From positions 4,811-20,350 of the forward strand of contig MHDY01000249.1 in assembly GCA_001803705.1 (NCBI GenBank): a stretch of 15,540 bases of DNA. The letters run 5' to 3'. Made by a program: the position numbers and the translations under genes. How positions within the stretch are numbered: position 1 is the first letter of the stretch; every line of letters begins with the position of its first letter. Under the pieces are notes generated by a model. The model ran no database searches and was not told the origin of the DNA. It worked only from the letters and a program-made list of their open reading frames with translations. Shown here piece after piece: positions 1 to 7,243 of the stretch. The stretch is from Nitrospirae bacterium GWC2_56_14. Its GTDB lineage: Bacteria; Nitrospirota; UBA9217.

Positions 1-846
1 GCGTATGCCACCGAACTCGCTTCGCATACTCCTGAAACGGGCAGTGCTATTATTCTTCCGGCGAGCTTTTCCGCTCCGGTTGAAACGATCTATCTTCCCC
101 TGGGCGATCTCTTTCGTCCCCTTCTGGCAGATCCCAAAGAACCTCACTTCTATCTCAGTTACCGCTACTACGTGTATCAAGCGCAGTCCATTAACACCGC
201 GACCGGCGGCTTCGGCGAGATCTTCGGGATAAACCGGTATGTCGACCGCAGCGACGGGTCAGCATGGCAGATAAACTTCGGCGGCGGCATCCATGCGCAG
301 TTCAACCTCGATATGCCGTCCCGCGCGCTGGTCAATGCCGACTATACCATCGGTTTTCCCGTGAGCTACCGGAAGGGTCCAGTATCGATGCGGATCGCGC
401 TCTATCACCAGAGCTCGCATCTGGGCGATGAGTACCTGCTCCAGACCAAAACGAACCGCATGGAATTTTCCTATGAGGCGCTGAACGTGATCGGGTCCCG
501 TGAATGGCGGGAGTGGCGTGTCTATGGGGGCGGCGAGTACTTGCTCCACAAGGTGCCGAACGAATTACGTCCGTGGGCGGCGCAGGGGGGAGTCGAATAT
601 TACGGGACCGGCCCGGTGCTGGGCCGCGGTCGACTCGTCGGCGGGCTCGACCTCAAGATCGATCAGGAGCACGACTGGGCAGTGAACGGCTCGCTCAAAG
701 CCGGGCTTCAGTTCGACAGCTCTCTGTCCAACGGCCGATTTATCCGTGTGCTTGCCGAGGCTTATAAGGGATATTCGCCGCACGGACAATTCTATGTCAA
801 CAGATTATCCTATGGCGGGCTCGGTATTGCGCTCGGTTTCGATTAA
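1..846 (+). CDS. DUF1207-type outer-membrane protein, 5' partial
   Basis: The frame is open from base 1 with no start codon before a mid-protein region, so the gene begins left of the window; 281 residues remain. Near the start the peptide reads ...LPLGDLFRPLLADPKEPHF..., the pattern I recall for DUF1207 proteins (F-x-P-L-L-A-D-P). The rest alternates Gly/aromatic stretches with short polar turns, as in an outer-membrane beta-barrel, and it ends in GIALGFD with a hydrophobic/aromatic C-terminus. The signal peptide would lie upstream and cannot be seen. The function of the family is unknown to me beyond outer-membrane localisation by inference. An internal ATG at 172 would give 224 residues but would cut through the conserved FRPLLADP segment, so it is not taken as the start. 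The next gene is 170 bp away and probably a separate transcription unit. Confidence 0.75.
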   Translation, partial: AYATELASHTPETGSAIILPASFSAPVETIYLPLGDLFRPLLADPKEPHFYLSYRYYVYQAQSINTATGGFGEIFGINRYVDRSDGSAWQINFGGGIHAQFNLDMPSRALVNADYTIGFPVSYRKGPVSMRIALYHQSSHLGDEYLLQTKTNRMEFSYEALNVIGSREWREWRVYGGGEYLLHKVPNELRPWAAQGGVEYYGTGPVLGRGRLVGGLDLKIDQEHDWAVNGSLKAGLQFDSSLSNGRFIRVLAEAYKGYSPHGQFYVNRLSYGGLGIALGFD

Positions 847-981
847 AACAGGGACGTACAGGACGCAGGTCACAGGATCCATAGCGATCAAGGGATGCAA
901 ACCGCCTTCTATTTCTCCATAGCTCAACGACCTGCAGCATCTTGCCCGTGCCTGTCGCCTTGGCTCTTATGATATCCCTCA

Positions 982-1010
982 TACACTTTTTCCCTTGCTG
1001 ATGGTATACT
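982..1010 (+). promoter_or_regulatory. Extended -10 promoter for the YwiC-like gene
   Basis: TG-n-TATACT (1002-1010) is an extended -10 motif. The -35 region around 982-987 is weak, as is usual for extended -10 promoters. Transcription would start about 7 bases after the -10, which is the A of the ATG at 1017. No Shine-Dalgarno sequence precedes that ATG, so the message may be leaderless. This is a motif reading only. Confidence 0.45.
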
Positions 1011-1016
1011 GCACGC

Positions 1017-1718
1017 ATGAGAACTGAAGCCAAAGGGTATTTCCTCAAGGAATACGGCTCCTGGAGCGTCCTGGTCATCGCGTTCCTTGTCGGCATCGGC
1101 GTCAGCCGTGGTTTTACGTGGTTGGTCTTTCCGCTTTTCCTTGCTCTCGGCATGCTGATCAACTCGAAACAAGCTTTCACGAAGTGGCTCAGAAAAAAAG
1201 GTGACCAGCGGTCCTTTTTCATTTTTATCGGTCAGATTGCTGCTGCAACGGTCATTCTCGTTGCGGTTTTCGGGGGGGACGTCCCGCGGCTTTTGCCGCT
1301 TCTCGCGATCCCTGCGGCCTATCTGCTGATGAACCGGTTCGCTGGCGAACATTTTCTTCTGACCGAGCTGCTCGGATTCGCCCTGCTCAGCCTCGCTGCG
1401 GTGCTGGCGAAGTTCCTGATAACGAACGGGCTTGATGTCCGTCTCTTTGTCGCGGTGGCGCTGTATTTTACTGCAGGCGTGTTCAAGATCAAGGCGGTCC
1501 TGTTCAGAAAATCGATGGATCGCGTGCTCACGGTGCTGTATGTACTGTTCGCCGCTGTTATATATCGCGGTTTTCACCTCCCGCTTCTCCTGCTCCTGCC
1601 GCTCCTGGAAAACCTCGTAGCAGCAGTCACCCTGTACAAGGTCAGGTTGCAGACCACGGGCTGGATCGAAGTGGCAAAGAGCCTGGCCTTTTTACTCCTT
1701 ATGCTGCTGTATTATTGA
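1017..1718 (+). CDS. YwiC-like integral membrane protein
   Basis: A 233-residue, very hydrophobic protein with about six to seven predicted membrane segments separated by short basic loops (for example KWLRKKGDQR near residues 56-65, and FRKS near residue 163). The N-terminus, ...FLKEYGSWSVLVIAFLVGI..., matches the conserved K-E-x-G-[AS]-W opening of the YwiC-like family, which is normally about this length. Bacillus ywiC lies next to fnr/nar genes; here a Crp/Fnr gene follows two genes downstream. The molecular function of the family is not established. The ATG at 1017 lies where an extended -10 would place the transcript start and has no visible ribosome-binding site. It is separated from the next gene by 37 bp and may be co-transcribed with it. 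Family assignment is by recalled motif and topology. Confidence 0.65.
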   Translation: MRTEAKGYFLKEYGSWSVLVIAFLVGIGVSRGFTWLVFPLFLALGMLINSKQAFTKWLRKKGDQRSFFIFIGQIAAATVILVAVFGGDVPRLLPLLAIPAAYLLMNRFAGEHFLLTELLGFALLSLAAVLAKFLITNGLDVRLFVAVALYFTAGVFKIKAVLFRKSMDRVLTVLYVLFAAVIYRGFHLPLLLLLPLLENLVAAVTLYKVRLQTTGWIEVAKSLAFLLLMLLYY

Positions 1719-1755
1719 CGGTCTGTACTCGCAATTCAACAATCGGGGGAAATAT

Positions 1756-2817
1756 ATGCACGTTCTCACGGAAAAAAAAAGGGTCAGAATACGCTTTTGG
1801 ATTTGCTTACTGGTTCTTTTTTATTCGAGCGGTTGCGCCACAACGATAAAAACCAATGTCCTCATGCCCGGCAATATTGACCGGGCGGCCCAATTCAAGA
1901 ACGTTGCCGTTCTGCCCTTTGACGGTCCTGACGGCGAGGTGGTCACCGCTGTTGTAGAGAGCACGCTGGCAAGCGTGATCATTGACGGCCAACAGTTCTT
2001 TCAGATCGTGGACCGCGGGGGCCTGGACAGGGTCATGAACGAAATGAAGCTTGGTATGGCGGGCACGGTGAATGAGGAGACCGCTGCCCAGGTAGGGAAG
2101 GCGGTCGGAGCCAACGGTATCTATACCGGGACCATCGGTAACTCCTCAGTGCTGGAGGAATTCTATTTTGAAAAGCGTCAGACCTGCTCCTTCTACAAGG
2201 CCGCAATTGACAGCAAAGGCGGGAAAACGCAGGAATGCGTAAGTTGGTACGATGCTCAGGTGTCCTGCACCAGGAGGACTGCTGCGTTCAGTTTTACACC
2301 CAAGCTCATCGAAGTTGAGTCCGGCGGGATCATTTTTTCGAATACCTACGAGAACAAGGTGGAATCGAAGGTCTGCGCAGATGAAAGAGGTTTTTTGGAT
2401 GACGAAAAGGTGATGAAGAAAAAGGCGCAGGAAACGGTCATGCAGAAGTTCCGGATGGACGTGGCGCCCTACTATGTCATGATGTCCTTCACGCTGAAAG
2501 ATTCAACCGCCGGCATTCCTTCAGACGCGGCAAAAGCGAAGCTCAAGGAGGGAGCGGCCTATGCCAAGGCCAACCGGATGGACCGGGCCTGCCCGATCTG
2601 GAGGGAGGCGATGGTCCTTGCGCCAGGGTCCCTAACCCTGATGTACAACGTCGGTATTTGCGATGAAACCGAGGATCGGCCCCATGAAGCACTTGCCCTT
2701 TATCAGCAGATAGAAAGGTCGTTGGCTTCGCCCGACGACCTGCTCACCGCGGCGCTTGCGCGGGTCAGAGCGCAGATCGAGAACCGCAGAAAACTGGCAG
2801 GCCAGGTGGCACGGTAG
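1756..2817 (+). CDS. CsgG-like lipoprotein with TPR-like C-terminus
   Basis: A 353-residue protein. Residues 1-27 form a lipoprotein signal: basic N-terminus (KKRVRIR), hydrophobic core, then YSSG-C27 as the lipobox. After the Cys comes a CsgG/GNA1162-like region (about 45-240): VAVLPFDGPDGE, a helix with E-S-T-L-A-S, then FQIVDRGGLDRVM and a conserved-looking GANGIYTGTIG. Such domains occur in curli-secretion CsgG and in other outer-membrane lipoproteins. The C-terminal 90 residues (about 255-345) are helical with TPR-like spacing (AAYAKANRMDRACPIWREA, then YNVGICDETEDRPHEALALY). A run of nine A residues at 1772-1780 lies in codons 6-9. The start is chosen for the GGGGGAA just upstream and the signal peptide. 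The Crp/Fnr gene begins 9 bp after the stop, suggesting co-transcription. Confidence 0.65.
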   Translation: MHVLTEKKRVRIRFWICLLVLFYSSGCATTIKTNVLMPGNIDRAAQFKNVAVLPFDGPDGEVVTAVVESTLASVIIDGQQFFQIVDRGGLDRVMNEMKLGMAGTVNEETAAQVGKAVGANGIYTGTIGNSSVLEEFYFEKRQTCSFYKAAIDSKGGKTQECVSWYDAQVSCTRRTAAFSFTPKLIEVESGGIIFSNTYENKVESKVCADERGFLDDEKVMKKKAQETVMQKFRMDVAPYYVMMSFTLKDSTAGIPSDAAKAKLKEGAAYAKANRMDRACPIWREAMVLAPGSLTLMYNVGICDETEDRPHEALALYQQIERSLASPDDLLTAALARVRAQIENRRKLAGQVAR

Positions 2818-2826
2818 CCCATTCCT

Positions 2827-3462
2827 ATGACCTCAAACGAATTTATAAAAACATTCCCTGTTCTCTCCAGCAGCCGTGACTCGCTCGTGAAGGAACTGCT
2901 GGCCGCGAGCCGGGTGCAGGATGTTCCGGCAGGGAGCCGGCTTTATGCGGAAGGCGACGCCTGCGCGGCCATAGCTTTTGTGCTGGACGGAGAGATCCGG
3001 GTGTACAAGATCAGCGAGAGCGGCCGCGAGATAACGCTCTACGAGATCGGTCAGGGAGAGACCTGCATCCTGAATGCTTCGTGCATTCTTTCGGGCACCT
3101 CCTACCCGGCCAACGCGGTGACGCTCACGCCGACCCGTATCCTGCTCATCCCATCGACGATCTTCCGCAAGCTTATGGGCGAGCATGAACAACTGCGGGA
3201 GTTCGTTTTTTCTCTATTGAGCCTGCGGCTGTCTTCGGTCATGGAACTGGTCGAAGAGGTGGCTTTCGCCAGGATGGACCAGCGGCTCCTGGACTATCTT
3301 GTAGAAAAGTCAGAGAACGACAGGCTCGAGACTACCCACCAGAAGATCGCCAATGACCTCGGATCTTCGCGCGAGGTGGTAAGCCGGCTCCTGAAAGATT
3401 TCGAACGAAAAGGCCAGGTAAAGCTTGGCCGCAATGAAATTACCCTCTTGAACAGACCCTGA
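2827..3462 (+). CDS. Crp/Fnr family transcriptional regulator
   Basis: A 211-residue protein of normal Crp/Fnr length. Residues 10-125 form the cyclic-nucleotide-binding-like beta-roll (VPAGSRLYAEGD, FVLDGEIRVYKISESGREITLY). Residues 126-150 are the dimer helix, and 155-208 the winged HTH. The recognition helix reads SSREVVSRLLKDFE, with R182, E183 and R187 in the positions of Crp R180, E181 and R185, so TGTGA-type half-sites are predicted rather than Fnr TTGAT. There is no N-terminal Fnr cysteine cluster, but C80 and C86 (GETCILNASC) sit in the roll and could be redox-active; I recall this C-x5-C arrangement in a large uncharacterised Crp/Fnr subgroup. No strong ribosome-binding site precedes the ATG; the 9-bp gap from the lipoprotein gene suggests translational coupling. 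A fitting palindrome lies 44 bp after the stop, before the DUF2892 gene. Confidence 0.9.
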   Translation: MTSNEFIKTFPVLSSSRDSLVKELLAASRVQDVPAGSRLYAEGDACAAIAFVLDGEIRVYKISESGREITLYEIGQGETCILNASCILSGTSYPANAVTLTPTRILLIPSTIFRKLMGEHEQLREFVFSLLSLRLSSVMELVEEVAFARMDQRLLDYLVEKSENDRLETTHQKIANDLGSSREVVSRLLKDFERKGQVKLGRNEITLLNRP

Positions 3463-3506
3463 CAGCTCCCTCTCCAAAAAATATACAAAAACCGCAAAGC
3501 CAGCTG

Positions 3507-3553
3507 TGTGACATAGTCACAGACAGACAGATCGGTTTCCGGTATCGTATGAT
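3507..3553 (+). promoter_or_regulatory. Crp-type palindrome and -10 before the DUF2892 gene
   Basis: TGTGAC-ATA-GTCACA (3507-3521) is a perfect 6+6 inverted repeat, i.e. TGTGA-N5-TCACA, one base shorter in the spacer than the classical Crp site. TATGAT at 3548-3553 is a good -10 (5/6). A start near 3559-3561 would put the palindrome centre (3514) at about -46, close to the position used by class II activators. The Crp/Fnr gene immediately upstream has a Crp-like recognition helix, so it is the likely binder. This is inferred from motifs. Confidence 0.6.
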
Positions 3554-3610
3554 GCAGAAGCAAACTACGGCAAAACGAGCCGTGAATATAACCTTACAAG
3601 GAGAAGGATC

Positions 3611-3802
3611 ATGAAGAAGAATGTCGGTGGTGCAGAAAGAATTATAAGGATCATCGCAGGACTTGCCATACTCTCGCTCGCTTTTGTGGGGCCGCAGTCG
3701 CCCTGGGCCTATCTCGGGATCGTTCCGCTTGCAACCGGAGTGATTGGCTGGTGCCCGCCCTATGCGCTCTTTGGTTTTTCTACCTGCAAAAACTGCAAGT
3801 AG
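3611..3802 (+). CDS. DUF2892 (YgaP-like) small membrane protein
   Basis: A 63-residue protein that begins MKKNVGGAERIIRIIAGLA and ends GWCPPYALFGFSTCKNCK. Two hydrophobic helices (about residues 10-27 and 32-47) are joined by a Pro/Trp turn, and the motif C-P-x-Y-A-L-x-G-x-S-T-C is typical of DUF2892, the membrane domain also found at the C-terminus of the YgaP rhodanese. Length is normal for the stand-alone form. Three or four cysteines lie near the C-terminus. A strong AAGGAGAAGGA precedes the ATG. It has its own Crp-type operator and follows a Crp/Fnr gene, a pairing I recall from other anaerobes, so it may be that regulator's target. The precise role is unknown; a link to thiol or sulfur redox chemistry is conjecture from the YgaP relative. 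Confidence 0.85.
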   Translation: MKKNVGGAERIIRIIAGLAILSLAFVGPQSPWAYLGIVPLATGVIGWCPPYALFGFSTCKNCK

Positions 3803-3975
3803 CGCCTTCACGGGAGAAGCAGGATGCAAACAACGTCCTGTCTCTTGTTGCAGAATGTCCGTTTTGCAGTGAAATTATTTATTTTCCCGGAGCTGCCCCT
3901 TACTCAGAGCCGGAGAGCAGCTTCGAAGGTCGAGTAGAATGATATGAAATGGATTGCTTGATCCTGTTTTTCGCC
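3803..3975 (+). other. Intergenic stretch, no convincing gene
   Basis: A 37-codon ORF at 3824-3937 starts 9 bases after GGGAGAAG but shows no recognisable domain. A second frame that reads through from 3751 gives AECPFCSEIIYF, which resembles the start of a CPXCG zinc-ribbon protein but lacks the second Cys pair, so it is at best a remnant. Imperfect hairpins are possible (TGCAAACAA/TTGTTGCA and AGCTGC/GCAGCT). None is strong enough to call. Confidence 0.3.
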
Positions 3976-4003
3976 AGCCCCGTTCTTGAACGGGGCTTTT
4001 TTT
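3976..4003 (+). terminator. Rho-independent terminator
   Basis: AGCCCCGTTC and GAACGGGGCT form a perfect 10-bp stem around a two-base TT gap (a slightly wider loop in practice), followed by a run of seven T. It ends transcription from the DUF2892 gene, or from whatever is transcribed in the following spacer. Confidence 0.92.
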
Positions 4004-4049
4004 ATTTATGCTCGCTATTCCGCAGCGCGGCTCTGCCGTTCGCCAGAAA

Positions 4050-4071
4050 GCTGTCCCGTCTTCAGGACAGC
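4050..4071 (+). repeat. Short perfect inverted repeat before the promoter
   Basis: GCTGTCC (4050-4056) and GGACAGC (4065-4071) form a 7-bp hairpin with an 8-base loop, with no T-run. It ends 33 bp before the -35 box of the next promoter and could be a protein-binding site. Confidence 0.4.
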
Positions 4072-4104
4072 CGATATGTTCGAAAGTATGCAATCAAAAT
4101 CTCC

Positions 4105-4133
4105 TTGACAGACAGTGAGAAAAAAGCAAAAAT
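4105..4133 (+). promoter_or_regulatory. Sigma70-like promoter of the RecA/XRE/cupin gene
   Basis: TTGACA (4105-4110) is a perfect -35. With a 17-base spacer the -10 is AAAAAT (4128-4133, 4/6). Predicted start is near 4140, at the CCACT that precedes the conserved hairpin. The arrangement is nearly the same as at 10167-10196. Confidence 0.55.
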
Positions 4134-4174
4134 AGGCCTCCACTTTCGGCAATGCTTTGCCGAGCAAGGCCTAT
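4132..4174 (+). promoter_or_regulatory. Conserved hairpin element, copy 1 (leader of regulator gene)
   Basis: The inner hairpin is CGGCAA (4147-4152), loop TGCT, TTGCCG (4157-4162), followed by AGCAA. An outer perfect 8-bp stem, ATAGGCCT (4132-4139) with AGGCCTAT (4167-4174), would bury the AAGG ribosome-binding site and the start codon of the next gene, but only in transcripts that begin upstream of 4132. The core 4147-4167 is 19/21 identical to 10208-10228, and CCACT precedes both copies. I do not recognise it as a known riboswitch class. Confidence 0.5.
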
Positions 4175-5453
4175 GATGAACGGAAGCTCCTTACCGAAGA
4201 ATAAAATTTCCTCAGGTGTTGCAGGCCTTGATACGCTGATCGACGGATTTTCCGTGGGCGACAATGTCGTCTGGGAAGTGGAGTCCGGGACCGCCTACAG
4301 CGTCTTCATCAGGAGCTTCCTCTCCCGGGCGCACCAGGACGACCAGAAGGTTATCTATGTGAGCTTCAACCGGTCGCCCCAGACGGTATTGAACGATCTC
4401 AATGCGATCATGTCCGCCGAGCACTTTACGCTCATTGATTGCTTCACCTCGGGCAAAGGGAAGAACGACAACACGTTCCTGAAATTCTATGAGAAGCCGT
4501 CTCCGGGTGTGGTGCGGATCGAGGCGCCGGGCGATATCGAACGGTTCTCGGCAACGCTCAATGCCATCGAGGACAAGCTGCCTCCTGGAGCGCGCTACGT
4601 GTTCGACAGCCTCACGGGCATGCAGGACCTCTGGGGGGAGGAGAATGTTACTCACCAGTTCTTCACCTATATGTGTCCCCGGCTCTTTGACCTGGGGACC
4701 GTGGCCTATTGGATCCTTGAAAAAGAAGCTCACAGCCCGCGTTTCAAGGCGAACCTGCGGCACATCACGCAGGTCGTGTTCGACCTCGCGAAACGAAAGA
4801 ACAGCCTCTTCCTGAAGGCCCTGAAGCTGGAGAACAGGCAGGACCGGGAGGTGTTCAAACCCCACCAGTACGAGATCCGCGGCGACACGGTGACCATAAC
4901 GTCACTCAAGAGAGAGCCTGCTACGGACATCGGCAGCAAGCTGAAGGAAGAGCGGATGCGTATCGGCATGAGCCAGAAGGAGCTCGCCGATCTGGTAAGC
5001 CTGACCCCGAGCTTTCTGTCGCAAATGGAGAGCAATCAGGTAAGTCCCTCCCTTGGCTCCTTTCTTCAGCTGTGCAGAGCGCTCGGCATCAATCCCGGAC
5101 AGTTCCTCGAAGTCAGCGAAGAAAAGACTTCGGCGCCCTGGCTCGTGAGGAGGGAACATCTCTTCTCACGGCCGTTCACACGCGAAGAAGCGGCAAAGGT
5201 GTATGAAGTGACGTCAGGCGGCAAGCTCTCGGCGCGGATCGTGGTCATGCCGCCCGGCGCTGCTATGAACCGGCATTTCTTTTATCACAAGGAAGAGGAG
5301 CTGATCTATATCCTGAAAGGTGATCTTTCCGTAACTGTCGGGGGCAGGGAGGAGCGCATCAGAGCTGGAGACATCATTCGTCTCAAGGAATCGTTCCCCT
5401 CGCACTGGAAGAACGAAGGAGGAGGTGACGCTGAGCTGCTTATTCTATGGTAG
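4173..5453 (+). CDS. Degenerate RecA/KaiC-like + XRE HTH + cupin regulator
   Basis: A 426-residue three-domain protein. Residues 12-235 have a RecA/KaiC-like fold (SGVAGLDTLIDGF start; FDSLTGM as the Walker B-like strand around D145), but the P-loop is gone: where GxxGxGKT is expected the sequence reads EVESGTAYS, with no catalytic Lys. I recall a similar GDNVVW-type lost-P-loop domain in PEP-synthase-related proteins. Residues about 253-308 are an XRE HTH (RIGMSQKELADLVSLTPSFL). Residues about 350-426 are a cupin_2 domain with possible metal ligands in HFFYHKEEE and a later SHW. XRE-cupin regulators commonly sense small amino-acid or polyamine ligands. The start is 4173 (or ATG 4176) after AAGG; the ATG at 4152 lies in a hairpin loop with no ribosome-binding site. 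The glutamate synthase paralogs follow 184 bp downstream, so they are candidate targets. Confidence 0.8.
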   Translation: MMNGSSLPKNKISSGVAGLDTLIDGFSVGDNVVWEVESGTAYSVFIRSFLSRAHQDDQKVIYVSFNRSPQTVLNDLNAIMSAEHFTLIDCFTSGKGKNDNTFLKFYEKPSPGVVRIEAPGDIERFSATLNAIEDKLPPGARYVFDSLTGMQDLWGEENVTHQFFTYMCPRLFDLGTVAYWILEKEAHSPRFKANLRHITQVVFDLAKRKNSLFLKALKLENRQDREVFKPHQYEIRGDTVTITSLKREPATDIGSKLKEERMRIGMSQKELADLVSLTPSFLSQMESNQVSPSLGSFLQLCRALGINPGQFLEVSEEKTSAPWLVRREHLFSRPFTREEAAKVYEVTSGGKLSARIVVMPPGAAMNRHFFYHKEEELIYILKGDLSVTVGGREERIRAGDIIRLKESFPSHWKNEGGGDAELLILW

Positions 5454-5518
5454 TCGGTTGCAGATTTTTTAAGTGGGTACGAAGGAGGATTTTTTTTTGT
5501 CTTGTTGATGTAGTGGAA

Positions 5519-5544
5519 CTTAATTGCTTGGTGTGAAAATTAAG
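5519..5544 (+). promoter_or_regulatory. Inverted repeat upstream of first FMN paralog
   Basis: CTTAATT (5519-5525) and AATTAAG (5538-5544) are perfect 7-bp arms with a 12-base spacer, about 19 bp centre to centre, suited to a dimeric regulator. A weak promoter, TTGGTG (5528-5533)-N17-TAATGT (5551-5556), overlaps its right arm. A second inverted repeat, CTGGA/TCCAG (5590-5594 and 5606-5610) around GCCCGGGC, lies between it and the ribosome-binding site. Confidence 0.4.
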
Positions 5545-5637
5545 CTACAGTAATGTATGTTCCTTGGAATACGAAGTTTTACGCTTCCGCTGGAGGCCCG
5601 GGCTTTCCAGTAAATAAAAAATAAAAAGGAGAGAACC

Positions 5638-7230
5638 ATGAATCTGCAACAGCCGAATGCCAATGATGCAACCAGAACAGCAAACAGATCGAGAAGTGTT
5701 TCACCCATGAGCGGGCTCTGTACCCGTTGCATTGACGGATGCCGGGGGAACTGCGAAGTGTTCAAGGCGACCTTCCGGGGAAGGGAACTGCTCTACCCGG
5801 GACCGTTCGGAAGCATCACCGCCGGCGGCGACAAAAACTATCCCATCGACTACTCGCATCTCAATATTCACGGGTATGCCCTGGGATGCAAGGGGCTTCC
5901 CGCAGGCCAGGTGGGGAATCCCGATACGGCGCGGTTCCCCAATGTCGACACCGAGACCAGCTACGGCTGGGACAAAAAGGTCAAGATGAAAGTGCCGATC
6001 TTTACCGGAGCGTTGGGGTCGACCGAGATCGCGCGCAAGAACTGGGAACACTTCGCCATCGGCGCGGCTATCTCAGGCGTTACGATCGTGTGCGGCGAGA
6101 ACGTGTGCGGCATTGATCCGGAACTTGAGCTCGGCAGCAACAAGCTGGTCAAGAAGGCGCCGGACATGGACCGCAGGATCGCGTTGTATAAGAAGTACCA
6201 TCAGGGATACGGCGAGATCCTGGTGCAGATGAACGTCGAGGACACCCGCTTGGGCGTCGCCGAGTACATTATTGACAAGCACAAACTCGATACCATCGAG
6301 CTCAAGTGGGGCCAGGGCGCCAAGTGCATCGGCGGCGAGATCAAGGTAAACTCCCTGGAGCGCGCGCTGGAACTGCAGAAGCGCGGCTATATCGTCACGC
6401 CCGATCCGTCCGATCCGGTCGTGCAGGCAGCGTTCAAGGAAACGGCGATCAAGGAATTCGAACGCCACAGCCGTCTCGGATTCATCGGCGAGCAGGAGTT
6501 CTACGCAGAGGTCGATCGGCTGCGCAAGCTCGGGTTCAAGCGGATCACCCTGAAGACCGGCGCCTATGGTCTGCGCGAGCTGGCCATGGCCCTCAAGTGG
6601 AGCTCCAAGGCCAAGATCGACCTGTTGACCATTGACGGAGCTCCTGGCGGGACCGGGATGAGCCCCTGGCGCATGATGGAGGAGTGGGGCATGCCGTCGC
6701 TCTATCTGCATGCGGCTGCCTACGAGTTTGCGAAGAAGCTGAAGGACAAGGGCGAGCGCGTTCCCGACATCGCCTTTGCCGGCGGGTTCAGCAGTGAGGA
6801 CGGCGTGTTCAAGGCATTGGCTATGGGCGCTCCCTTCGTGAAGGCGATCTGCATGGGCCGGGCGCTCATGATCCCGGGCATGGTCGGCAAGAACATTGAA
6901 CATTGGCTCAAGGACAACGACCTCCCGAAGACGGTGAGCGAGTTCGGCAACACCGTCGAAGAGATCTTCGTGAACTACGAAGATGTGAAAAAGCAGGTCG
7001 GAAACAGCGAGATCAAGAATATCCCGCTCGGCGCGATCGGCATCTACAGCTACTCGAACAAGATCAAGGTGGGCTTGCAGCAGATGATGGCCGGCGCCCG
7101 GTGCTTCAATGTCGATTCGATCACCAGGAACGAGCTGATGTCCCTCACCGAGGAGTGCGCCAAGGTGACCGGCATACCTTATCTCATGGATTCCTACCGT
7201 GAAGAGGCGATGAAAATACTTAATTCGTAA
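5638..7230 (+). CDS. Glutamate-synthase FMN-domain protein, paralog 1
   Basis: A 530-residue protein of the FMN-binding glutamate synthase family, related to the synthase domain of GltB (TIM barrel). Key stretches are VPIFTGALGS, IELKWGQGAKCIGGE, LKTGAYGLRELA, LLTIDGAPGGTGMSPW and, near the C-terminus, KAICMGRALMIPG. The N-terminus carries C28-x2-C31-x3-C35-x3-C39, a possible Fe-S or zinc site. The 3Fe-4S cysteine loop of true GltB (C-x2-C-x4-C-P-x-G, as in the gene at 11659) is absent, and there is no amidotransferase or GXGXG domain. It may make glutamate with separate partners or do a related FMN reaction; the substrate is not known. The ATG at 5638 follows AAGGAGAGAA. By eye more than half of its residues match the paralog at 7354, from which it is separated by an inverted-repeat element. 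Confidence 0.85.
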   Translation: MNLQQPNANDATRTANRSRSVSPMSGLCTRCIDGCRGNCEVFKATFRGRELLYPGPFGSITAGGDKNYPIDYSHLNIHGYALGCKGLPAGQVGNPDTARFPNVDTETSYGWDKKVKMKVPIFTGALGSTEIARKNWEHFAIGAAISGVTIVCGENVCGIDPELELGSNKLVKKAPDMDRRIALYKKYHQGYGEILVQMNVEDTRLGVAEYIIDKHKLDTIELKWGQGAKCIGGEIKVNSLERALELQKRGYIVTPDPSDPVVQAAFKETAIKEFERHSRLGFIGEQEFYAEVDRLRKLGFKRITLKTGAYGLRELAMALKWSSKAKIDLLTIDGAPGGTGMSPWRMMEEWGMPSLYLHAAAYEFAKKLKDKGERVPDIAFAGGFSSEDGVFKALAMGAPFVKAICMGRALMIPGMVGKNIEHWLKDNDLPKTVSEFGNTVEEIFVNYEDVKKQVGNSEIKNIPLGAIGIYSYSNKIKVGLQQMMAGARCFNVDSITRNELMSLTEECAKVTGIPYLMDSYREEAMKILNS

Positions 7231-7243
7231 CCGGAAATGCATT

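Noticed and set aside
3751..3942. 63-codon ORF with CPFC motif
   Set aside because: It starts inside the DUF2892 gene, has no ribosome-binding site and lacks the second Cys pair of a CPXCG protein.
4132..4174. Cyclic-di-GMP, cobalamin, fluoride or glutamine riboswitch at the hairpin element
   Set aside because: None of the conserved cores I know for these classes is present, and the element is too short.
5513..5527. Sigma54-like TGGAAC...TTGC before the first FMN paralog
   Set aside because: The gap between GG and GC is 9 bases; sigma54 promoters need 10 almost without exception.
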